Shown here: piece after piece, positions 1 to 6,832 of the stretch
Layout of the letters: each line of letters starts with the position of its first letter
Position numbering within the stretch: position 1 is the stretch's first letter
From: CBFCZU01 sp965602635
GTDB lineage: Bacteria; Planctomycetota; Phycisphaerae; SM23-33
Direction: 5' to 3'
Assembly (NCBI GenBank): GCA_965602635.1
Contig: CBFCZU010000127.1
Coordinates: 1 to 12,459 of the forward strand
DNA: 12,459 nucleotides
The notes under the pieces: model-generated
Told to the model about the DNA's origin: nothing
Seen by the model: the letters and a program-made list of their open reading frames with translations, nothing else
The model's database searches: none
Position numbers and translations under genes: made by a program

Positions 1-431
1 CGGACCGTCTGCCAGTGCACCTTGTAGCCCAGCTTCTTGAGCTCGCCGTACATCCGGCCGTATCCCCAGCCGGCGTTCTCCTCGGCCATGCGGAGGACCA
101 GGTCGCGGATCATCCGCTGCTTGGTGGGCGCCGGGCCGGGCTTCCTGGCGGCTGAGCCGTCGTACTTGCGGGCGATCAGCCATCTATGCCACTTCAAGAG
201 TGTGTCGGGGCTGAAGAGCGTGCCGACCTCTCGCAGCAGCTGCCGCGGCAGACGCGCAGCCGCGGTCGCCAGCCGCCGCTTCTGAGAGACGTTGAGGAGG
301 ATGCGTTTCTGGCCAAGCTTCTCCCGCAGAATGCGGTTCTCCGTCCGTAGATAAGCTATCGCCTCCTGCTGTTGCCGGTTCATCCAGCCGGCAATGGCCA
401 CCAAGAAAAATCGCCATGGTGTCCAGGTCAT
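1..431 (-). CDS. Transposase, N-terminal part (integrase-core type, IS3/IS481-like), cut by the window edge
   Basis: This leftward frame runs off the left edge; 143 codons are visible. It begins MTWTPWRFFLVAIAGW and continues NRQQQEAIAYLRTENRILRE, a leucine/arginine-rich segment, then a lysine/arginine-rich linker KPGPAPTKQR near residues 97-106 and GWGYGRMYGELKKLGYKV near residues 121-138. The last motif is the helix-turn-helix-like segment that precedes the DDE integrase core in IS3/IS481-like transposases. The catalytic core would lie outside the window. I chose the ATG at 431 because the frame is closed by a TGA shortly upstream and hydrophobic residues before the later ATG (383) fit the family. 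No clear Shine-Dalgarno is visible. I recall very similar proteins as abundant in planctomycete genomes; that is from memory, not a search. Whether the complete gene is intact cannot be seen. Confidence 0.85.
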   Translation of the reverse strand, partial: MTWTPWRFFLVAIAGWMNRQQQEAIAYLRTENRILREKLGQKRILLNVSQKRRLATAAARLPRQLLREVGTLFSPDTLLKWHRWLIARKYDGSAARKPGPAPTKQRMIRDLVLRMAEENAGWGYGRMYGELKKLGYKVHWQTV

Positions 432-499
432 GGCAGAGCACGATAGCGTCCGTAGAGGTCTGACTCAAGGGCGGGGGCCGGTTCGGATGGAACCTGTAG

Positions 500-667
500 C
501 CCTGCGGGGTTGAGCGACTGCTCCGGGAGGCCTGCTGCCCAAGGATCAACGTGCAGATTCGAAACTCGAATATCTCCGCCATTGAGTTCTACCGGGCGAT
601 CGGATTTGCTGTCGACGATGTTCTGAGCATGGGGAAGCGGCTGGAAGAGGACGGGCCACCTGCTTGA
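500..667 (+). pseudogene. C-terminal remnant of a GNAT acetyltransferase (YpeA-like)
   Basis: A rightward frame between an in-frame TAG (497-499) and TGA (665-667) reads VERLLREACCPRINVQIRNS, then ISAIEFYRAIGFAVDDVLSM, then GKRLEEDGPPA. This matches the end of GNAT N-acetyltransferases: the helix after the acetyl-CoA loop, the strand 'INLQVR.SN', the 'FYR.IGF' helix and the final 'SMGKRL'. The N-terminal two thirds, including the acetyl-CoA-binding R/Q-x-x-G-x-G/A loop, are missing, and no start codon is in a sensible place. The leftward transposase begins about 70 bp away, so disruption by that insertion sequence is the simplest explanation. The family call is good; the mechanism is inference. 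Confidence 0.75.
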
Positions 668-998
668 CGTCCCGACGCATTGAGAATCGGGCTAAATGCC
701 TCGGCCCGCCGTCGCGGTTCGGAAAGCTCCTGGATGCCGATATACTGGTCGTTCATGGCTGCCTGTCCGGCGGTCCATGCCTCGAAAGGGCCGAGGCGGA
801 TCGTGACCTCAGGAGGGTCTTGACCGCGTTGGGCTTCAACCGGGGACAGCGCCCTGACGCTGGCAGCCCCGGCGGCCGGGCAGGTCGTGAACTTCCCTGA
901 CCGGCTGTCTTGTCAGTCGCCGCGCGATCCCGTATCCTCCTTCATGGCTCGGCAAAGCAGGCCGGGATTTCAAGCGGCCGTTCGGATGGGGACGACTA
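668..998. other. Gene-poor stretch between two gene remnants
   Basis: No convincing gene is visible here. A rightward open frame at 664-900 has no recognisable motif and no ribosome binding site. A leftward open frame at about 589-905 has protein-like composition in the middle (TIRLGPFEAWTAGQAAMNDQ) but its only sensible ATG (756) would give 55 residues overlapping the GNAT remnant, and it matches no family I know. The stretch may be further decayed coding DNA. Confidence 0.5.
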
Positions 999-1278
999 AT
1001 GCGCGTGGTGCTGCTGCGTCCGCCTCGGTACCTCTGGCCCTTCAACAGCGAGACCTCCGCGTTCTGGCAGCCGCTGGGGCTGCTGTGTCTGGCGGCGGCT
1101 GGCGCGGGCGGCGCGGCAGATGCTGACCCAGCGCGACCGGCGGAAGCGCCGCATGCACCGCGCCCTGCTCGGCCGGGGCACCACAATCGCCGCCAAGAGC
1201 CTCCTCCGGGCCGTGCTGCGCCCCAATGACCCAAAGCCCACGCTCTATTCGAGGAAGCCATCATGGTACGACAAGTGA
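999..1278 (+). pseudogene. Radical SAM protein with N-terminal B12-binding domain, internally deleted
   Basis: The ATG at 999 follows GGATGGGG and opens MRVVLLRPPRYLWPFNSETS, then AFWQPLGLLCLAA, the typical start of a cobalamin-binding radical SAM protein (the type of HpnJ and related lipid-modifying enzymes). After about 1100 this frame stops making sense. From about 1093 the +1-phase frame instead reads RRLARAARQMLTQRDRRKRR, then MHRALLGRGTTIAAKSLLRA, ending KPTLYSRKPSWYDK and TGA at 1276-1278; this looks like the basic C-terminal tail of such an enzyme. Family members are roughly 450-550 residues, so about 400 residues, including the CxxxCxxC iron-sulfur motif, are gone and the two ends are out of frame. 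The next gene starts inside its last codons (1263), so the two were probably translationally coupled. N-terminal identification is strong; assigning the tail to the same gene is inference. Confidence 0.7.
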
Positions 1279-2699
1279 ACCCGCTGCGGACGCCAGGCTG
1301 GAAGGCCGCCCTGGCCGTCGCCGTCGCCGTCGGGGCCCTGCTGTGGCACCTGCTGGCCTGCACCGAGAGTCCCATGGCCTTCTCGCCCGGCGGCGACCTG
1401 GCCTTCGTGACCATGGAACCGTATGCAGGGGGGGAGTCCCGTAGGGAAAGCCTGATCCTGGCGGGTCCGCGCGCGTACCGGCTGATGATCCTCTCAAAGG
1501 ACGGCAAGCTGCGCGTGCTGGAGGAGACCACGCGGCATATGCTGTTGGCCCCCGGATGGAGCCGCGACGGAAAGCGGCTCTGCTACCTGCGGATCCCCCT
1601 TCTGAGCGGGAAGGCTCTGGAACAGATGAGGGCAACGGCCAGGAAACGCAAGGAGCTCTATGGGCGGGTGACCTCCCGGCCAGCGGTCGAATGGCCGCTG
1701 GAACAGGGGCAGCCGCGGCCGGCGGAGGCTCCCACCACCCAGGCAGACGACGACGAGGGCCCTGACGGAATGCCGCCACTCGAGAACGTGGTGGAGTTCC
1801 TCGAAAGGGTGTACACGGGCCCGCTCGTGCCGCTGACGCTGGTGGTCCGAGATGCCAACACGGGAAAGGTCCTCTCGACAGATGAGGTCGAGCTTCCCCT
1901 GCTCGGCATGGAGGACGAAGAGGAGGAGGAGGTGGACTTCATGCTCGCCTATACGAGGATCCGTCCGCAATGGGGGCCAAAGGGCGAGTGGGTGTATCTC
2001 TGCGGAGGGCAGGCAGCGGTGGCTGTTCGACCAAACGCGGGCAGCTTCCGAGTGATCACGGCCTCGGCCGAGAACGCGGTCCTCTCGCCTGACGGCAGGA
2101 CGCTGGCGACGATTCAAGAGGGCGCCGTTGGCTTCTTCAGCACGGACGGCGCGAGCGCTGTGTACCGGCGGTGGCAGATGACAGACGACTTCCCATCCAT
2201 GGCCTGGATCGACAACCGCACGTTGGCGCTGCTGGAGCACGTCAAAGAGGGCGAGAAACTCCTTCACCGACTCCACCGGATTCGCAGGGACGGTTCGGCC
2301 GCCAAGTCGACGCTGCTGCGGCTGCCAAAGCACGCCTATGACGACGACCGCAACCCGGGACAGCTCGCCATCGCGCCTGACGGCAAGCACATGGCGATCG
2401 CATATGAGAAAGACGTGTTCTTCATGAAGGCCAGCGGGCAGGTGCTCAGGCACTGGCGCAGTGAGAACGAGATAAGGGCCCAGCCGACCTTCACCCCCGA
2501 CTCCAGGCACGTTGCCATGAAGTGCTTCACGAAGGAGGACGAAGATGAGGTGGGGTATCTCCGCGTCGCGTGGATCGTGTACTACACCCCCGACGGCAAG
2601 GAGGTCAGGCGCGTCAAGATCCCTCCGATCAGGCCGGGGACGACTCGCTCCGCCTCCCGGCCGGCAACGGCGCCGGCGGCGGAAGAGGCGTCGGACTGA
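1263..2699 (+). CDS. Periplasmic PD40/TolB-like beta-propeller lipoprotein, uncharacterised
   Basis: A 478-residue protein. A hydrophobic segment (about residues 13-32, AALAVAVAVGALLWHLLA) ends in LLAC at residues 30-33, a lipobox-like site that would make Cys33 the lipidated residue; a plain membrane anchor is the alternative. The rest carries PD40-type strand motifs spread along its length: SPMAFSPGGDLAFVTM, APGWSRDGKRLCYLRI, WGPKGEWVYLCGG, VLSPDGRTLATIQE, IAPDGKHMAIAYE and TFTPDSRHVAMKCF, so a propeller is likely. An acidic insertion (EDEEEEEVDF) lies near residue 220 and the C-terminus is Pro/Ala-rich. The start is supported by GAGGAA at 1251-1256, and the first codons overlap the end of the radical SAM remnant. 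Such propellers usually bind partners or cell-wall material; the specific role is unknown. It may be the surviving partner of the deleted neighbour or serve the transporter downstream. Confidence 0.8.
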   Translation: MVRQVNPLRTPGWKAALAVAVAVGALLWHLLACTESPMAFSPGGDLAFVTMEPYAGGESRRESLILAGPRAYRLMILSKDGKLRVLEETTRHMLLAPGWSRDGKRLCYLRIPLLSGKALEQMRATARKRKELYGRVTSRPAVEWPLEQGQPRPAEAPTTQADDDEGPDGMPPLENVVEFLERVYTGPLVPLTLVVRDANTGKVLSTDEVELPLLGMEDEEEEEVDFMLAYTRIRPQWGPKGEWVYLCGGQAAVAVRPNAGSFRVITASAENAVLSPDGRTLATIQEGAVGFFSTDGASAVYRRWQMTDDFPSMAWIDNRTLALLEHVKEGEKLLHRLHRIRRDGSAAKSTLLRLPKHAYDDDRNPGQLAIAPDGKHMAIAYEKDVFFMKASGQVLRHWRSENEIRAQPTFTPDSRHVAMKCFTKEDEDEVGYLRVAWIVYYTPDGKEVRRVKIPPIRPGTTRSASRPATAPAAEEASD

Positions 2700-2725
2700 G
2701 GCGACATGGCCGCGACCTTCTATGA

Positions 2726-2872
2726 GTGAAGCGCACCTGTCTCCTACAGTCGGCTGGTCCGAGCGGCGAGCTGCACAGGGAGGCCCGAGGGGCAGGCTTC
2801 CGGCGCCTCTATAGCGTGAAAGAGAAAGGCGTCGGACCGAAGCGCTACATCCTGAACGTGGCAGAGAAGTGA
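2726..2872 (+). pseudogene. Orphan C-terminal reading frame, family unknown
   Basis: Between the propeller gene and the permease, one frame (open from a TGA at 2723 to the TGA at 2870-2872) looks like protein: SGELHREARGAGFRRLYSVK followed by EKGVGPKRYILNVAEK. It has a GTG at 2726 but no ribosome binding site, and the composition is that of a protein end and not of random GC-rich DNA. I do not recognise the family. It may be the tail of a deleted gene; chance remains possible. Confidence 0.35.
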
Positions 2873-3032
2873 GATCTCCTGACCATTGCTCTGCCGCGGG
2901 TCGCCGCCGCCGGCGTCCTCCGCCTGAGCCGGTAGGCGCTTGCGCGCCGGCGGGTGGGGTTGCAAAACTCGCGCTCATTGGCCAGACTGATTGTCGAAGG
3001 CCACGGCTGCAGGGACGCGAGGAGCGCAACGC

Positions 3033-5933
3033 ATGGACATCGGCGAAGGGATCGGCAGGTTCTCGGTCAACCGCCACAAGTCCGTTGCCGTGGTGGTGGC
3101 CGTCGTGACGGTGGTGGTCGCGCTGCTGGTGGCGCTGCCGTCGATCTGGCCGGGGGCGCTGCCGTTCCTCCACCCGGTGGCGGTCGATACCGACCCGGAG
3201 AACATGCTCCCGGCCGACGAGCCGGTGCGCGTCTTCCACGACCGGATGAAGAAGGCCCTGGCCCTGCACGACATGGTCGTGGTTGGCGTGGTGAACGACG
3301 AGCACGGCGACGGCGTCTACAACGTTGACTCGCTGCGGAAGATTCACGCCCTTGCCGAGTACGCCAAGACGCTCCACGGCGCGAACATCGGCGCGGCCGA
3401 GGGGGAGGGCGTCGTCGTCAAGGACCTGATCGCGCCGTCCACGGTTGACTTCATAGAGCCAGCCTCGGGCGGGGTGAGGCTCGACTGGCTCATGCGCCAC
3501 CCGCCAGAGACGCCCGAGCAGGCTCGCGACGTTCGCCGCAGGGCCATGCGCACCCCCTTCCTGAAGGGCACCGTCGTCAGCGAGGATGGCAAGGCCGCCT
3601 GCCTCTACCTGCCCGTCACCAGCAAGGACCTCAGCAACCGCATCTACACCAGGCTCAAGCGCAAGGCCTCCGAGCTGGGCGGGCCCGAGCAGTTCCACGT
3701 CACGGGCCTGCCGGTTGCCGAGGACACCTTCGGCGTCGAGATGTTCATCCAGATGGCCATCTCCGCGCCGGCGGCCATGGCTGTCATCTTCCTGCTGATG
3801 CTCCTGTTCTTCCGAAAGCTGCTGGTCGTCATCTCGCCCATGATCGTCGCACTGGTCTCGGTGGTGATCACCATGGGCGCTCTGATCGTCACCGGCCACC
3901 CCATCCACATCATGTCCAGCATGATCCCCATCTTCATCATGCCGATCGCGGTGCTGGACTCGATCCACATCATCAGCGAGTTCTTCGAGCGCTACCAGGC
4001 GACGAAGGACCGGCGGGCGACGATCCTGAAGGTCATGGACGAGCTGTTCATGCCCATGCTGTATACGTCGCTGACGTCGGCGGCGGGGTTCGCCTCGCTG
4101 GCGCTGACTCCGATCCCGCCGGTGCAGGTGTTCGGCGTGTTCGTGGCGATGGGCATCATGGCGGCCTGGGCGCTGACGGTGACGTTCATCCCGGCCTACG
4201 TGATGTTCATCCCCGCCAAGCGGCTGGAGAACTTCGGCGCCGCCCACGCCGCCGGCGAGGCGGCCGACAGGTCGCTTACCGGGCGGCTGCTGCGGGCACT
4301 CGGCGGCGCGACCTACCGCCTCGCAAAGCCGATCATCGCCCTTGCCGCCGTCGTGGCCGTCCTGGCGGGAGTGGGCATCAGCCGGATCGGCATCAACGAC
4401 AACCCGGTCAAGTGGTTCACCCGGTCCCACCCGATACGCCAGGCCGACCACGTCCTGAACGAGCACTTCGGCGGGACGTACATGGCCTACCTGGCCCTCA
4501 GGGCCAAGGACGAGAAGTTCGACCCGCCCGCCTACCCGGCAAAGTTTGCCCTGCTGGCTTCGGAGAAGGGCAAGGAGCTGAAAGACGATTACCCGAGCGC
4601 CGAGGCCGTCTTCGCCGAGCTGGGCGACTTGGCGAAACAGGTGGCCGGGAAGGTCGCCACCCGCCGGGCGTTCTTCGAGGCCCTCGCCGCCGAGGCCGCC
4701 GCGAAGCTCGACTCGGCTACGGGAGACGCCGCCGACGCCTGGGAAGAGGCCGAGACCTTCGTTGCATACGAAGAGCAGGCGCGCGAGGTGTTCAAGGACC
4801 CCGCCGTGCTGAACTATGTCGCCGACCTTCAGAAGGCCATGGCCGATGCCCGCTCGCCCGACGGGCGGAAGATCGTCGGCAAGAGCAACTCCCTGGCCGA
4901 CGTGGTCAGGACCGTCCACCGCGACCTTGTCTCCGGGCAGGAAAAGGACTACCGCATACCCGCCACCCGCGGCGCCGTGGGGCAGATGCTCATTCAATAC
5001 CAGAGCGGCAACCGCCCCGACGACCTCTGGCACCTGGTCACCCAGGATTACCGCACCACGAGCGTCTGGGTGCAGCTCACCAGCGGCGACAACAAGGACA
5101 TGGCGGCCGTGGTGGGGGCGGTGGAGGAATTCACAAAGTCCCGCCCGCCGCCGAAGTCGCTGGCCGCGCCCAGGTGGTTTGGGCTGACGTACATCAACGT
5201 CATCTGGCAGGACAAGATGGTCACGGGAATGCTCAAGGCCTTCGCCGGCAGCTTCCTGGTGGTGCTGCTGCTGATGACGATCCTGTTCCGATCGGCGCTG
5301 TGGGGCCTCCTGAGCATGATCCCGCTGACGGTGACGATTGCGGCGATCTACGGCGTGATCGGGGCGGTGGGCAAGGACTACGACATGCCGGTGGCGGTGC
5401 TCAGCTCGCTGACGCTGGGTCTGGCGGTTGACTTCGCGATACACTTCCTGGCCCGGGGGCGGAGCATGTACCCGGTGCTGGGCTCATGGCGGCAGACGGT
5501 GCCGGCGGTCTTCGGCGAGCCGGCCCGCGCCATCGCCCGCAACATCGTGGTCATCGCGGCCGGGTTCCTGCCCCTGCTGCTGGCGCCGCTGGTGCCGTAC
5601 AAGACCGTCGGCATCTTCCTCGCGGCCATTCTGGTCGTATCCGGCGCCGCGACGCTGCTGCTCCTGCCCGCCCTGGCGCGCGTGCTGGAGGGGCGGCTGT
5701 TCGCCCAGCGGAAGGTCATGGGCAGGGTGTGCAACTGCGGGCTGTGCGGTGTCAGCTCGGCCCTGCTGGTGGCGCTGGTCGCGCTGAACCTGCACGAGTA
5801 CACTGCGGCCGGCTGGGCGACGCTCACGTGGATCAGCGTTGCCGTCGTCGTGGTCGCGGCGCTGATATGCGGCGTGCTGTCGCGGCGGCGACGGTGCAAG
5901 GAAATGACACCCTCGCAGGAGGAAGCGCAATGA
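3033..5933 (+). CDS. RND superfamily (MMPL-type) inner-membrane exporter
   Basis: A 966-residue proton-driven permease of the RND superfamily, MMPL/HpnN-like branch, with the duplicated half-transporter plan. TM1 spans about residues 18-40 and is followed by a periplasmic domain to about 240. TM2-6 lie at about 245-395, with TM4 reading IFIMPIAVLDSIHIISEF (Asp309). TM7 is near 433-451, with NDNPVKWF just after it, then a second periplasmic domain to about 730. TM8-12 follow, with TM10 reading LGLAVDFAIHFLARG (Asp800). The paired TM4/TM10 aspartates are the expected proton-relay positions. Beyond TM12 is a Cys cluster VCNCGLCG (Cys900, 902, 905) and two further hydrophobic stretches, giving a longer C-terminus than usual. 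I chose ATG 3033 because GAGGAG (3019-3024) sits 8 bp upstream; an upstream TTG (2991) lacks a site. It is coupled to the next gene by ATGA. The LolA-like and barrel neighbours suggest a hydrophobic cargo such as a lipid; substrate unknown. Confidence 0.93.
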   Translation: MDIGEGIGRFSVNRHKSVAVVVAVVTVVVALLVALPSIWPGALPFLHPVAVDTDPENMLPADEPVRVFHDRMKKALALHDMVVVGVVNDEHGDGVYNVDSLRKIHALAEYAKTLHGANIGAAEGEGVVVKDLIAPSTVDFIEPASGGVRLDWLMRHPPETPEQARDVRRRAMRTPFLKGTVVSEDGKAACLYLPVTSKDLSNRIYTRLKRKASELGGPEQFHVTGLPVAEDTFGVEMFIQMAISAPAAMAVIFLLMLLFFRKLLVVISPMIVALVSVVITMGALIVTGHPIHIMSSMIPIFIMPIAVLDSIHIISEFFERYQATKDRRATILKVMDELFMPMLYTSLTSAAGFASLALTPIPPVQVFGVFVAMGIMAAWALTVTFIPAYVMFIPAKRLENFGAAHAAGEAADRSLTGRLLRALGGATYRLAKPIIALAAVVAVLAGVGISRIGINDNPVKWFTRSHPIRQADHVLNEHFGGTYMAYLALRAKDEKFDPPAYPAKFALLASEKGKELKDDYPSAEAVFAELGDLAKQVAGKVATRRAFFEALAAEAAAKLDSATGDAADAWEEAETFVAYEEQAREVFKDPAVLNYVADLQKAMADARSPDGRKIVGKSNSLADVVRTVHRDLVSGQEKDYRIPATRGAVGQMLIQYQSGNRPDDLWHLVTQDYRTTSVWVQLTSGDNKDMAAVVGAVEEFTKSRPPPKSLAAPRWFGLTYINVIWQDKMVTGMLKAFAGSFLVVLLLMTILFRSALWGLLSMIPLTVTIAAIYGVIGAVGKDYDMPVAVLSSLTLGLAVDFAIHFLARGRSMYPVLGSWRQTVPAVFGEPARAIARNIVVIAAGFLPLLLAPLVPYKTVGIFLAAILVVSGAATLLLLPALARVLEGRLFAQRKVMGRVCNCGLCGVSSALLVALVALNLHEYTAAGWATLTWISVAVVVVAALICGVLSRRRRCKEMTPSQEEAQ

Positions 5934-6811
5934 AAGCGACAGGCTTGAAGGCGGCGGCCGGGGCCGTGTTGCTGGCGGCGGCCCTGGCGCCCGGGCAGAA
6001 GGCTGACGTCAAGAGCCCGGCTACCGCCCCGGCCAAGGCACTGACCGTCGGGCAGATCGTCGATCGCACCAACCGCGTCTCCTACTACCAGGGCGCCGAC
6101 GGGCGGGCGAAGGTGAAGATGACCATCGTGGACGCCCGCGGGCAGAAGCGGACCCGCGAAATGACCATCCTCCGCTGGGACAAGCCCGACAAGGATAAGC
6201 CCGCCGACACATACTGCGGCGACCAGAAGTTCTATGTGTACTTCCACCGCCCCGCCGACGTGAACAAGATGGCCTTCCTCGTCTGGAAGCACCTGGCCAA
6301 GGACGACGACCGCTGGCTGTACCTGCCCGGCCTGGACCTGGTCAAGCGGATCGCCGCCGGCGACAAGCGGACCAGCTTCGTCGGCTCGCACTTCCTCTAC
6401 GAGGACGTCTCCGGGCGGAACATCAACGACGACAAGCACGAGCTGGTCAGCACCTCCGCGAACTACTACGTCCTGAAGAACACGCCCAAGAAGCCCAAGC
6501 TCGTCGAGTTCTCGTCATACAAGATGTGGATCCTCCGGAAGAACTTCCTGGTCGTCCGCACCACCTACTACGACGAGCAGGACAAGCCCCGCCGCCAGTA
6601 CGACGCCTTGAAGTGGGACATGATCGGTGGCTACCCGACCGTCACCAAGGCCAGGATGACCGACCTGACCAGCAACACCGACCAGAAGGACCCCAGCAAG
6701 AAGGCGCACACGCTGCTGGAATACGAGGGTGTCAAGTACGACCTCAAGCTGCCCGAGTCGATCTTCACGGAGAGATACCTGCGGCGCGCCCCGCGGAAGT
6801 ATCTCAAGTGA
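5930..6811 (+). CDS. Periplasmic LolA-fold protein (outer membrane lipoprotein-sorting-like)
   Basis: A 293-residue exported protein. Its signal peptide, MKATGLKAAAGAVLLAAALA, is followed by a short Ala/Pro linker. The mature part has the hallmark of the 'outer membrane lipoprotein-sorting protein' family (PF17131-type, LolA/LolB fold): RWLYLPGLDLVKRIAAGDKR, then SFVGSHFLYEDVSGR, and later DMIGGYPTVTKARMTDL. This half-barrel fold carries acyl chains across the periplasm. Members coded next to RND permeases are thought to hand lipid on from the permease instead of acting as true LolA. Its ATG overlaps the permease stop by 4 bp (ATGA, 5930-5933), with a perfect AGGAGG at 5917-5922, so the two should be made together. 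The next gene starts 21 bp after its stop. Family call strong; lipid carriage inferred. Confidence 0.9.
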   Translation: MKATGLKAAAGAVLLAAALAPGQKADVKSPATAPAKALTVGQIVDRTNRVSYYQGADGRAKVKMTIVDARGQKRTREMTILRWDKPDKDKPADTYCGDQKFYVYFHRPADVNKMAFLVWKHLAKDDDRWLYLPGLDLVKRIAAGDKRTSFVGSHFLYEDVSGRNINDDKHELVSTSANYYVLKNTPKKPKLVEFSSYKMWILRKNFLVVRTTYYDEQDKPRRQYDALKWDMIGGYPTVTKARMTDLTSNTDQKDPSKKAHTLLEYEGVKYDLKLPESIFTERYLRRAPRKYLK

Positions 6812-6832
6812 GTCATGAAGGAAGTGGCTGGA

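Noticed and set aside
589..905. Leftward open frame with protein-like middle (TIRLGPFEAWTAGQ)
   Set aside because: It has no start codon in a useful place, overlaps the GNAT remnant and matches no family I know; kept only as a note.
1494..5444. Very long leftward open frame (1316 codons) opposite the propeller and permease genes
   Set aside because: It is the antisense of two well-supported genes in GC-rich DNA; its product is Arg/His/Gln-rich with no domain, a typical shadow frame.
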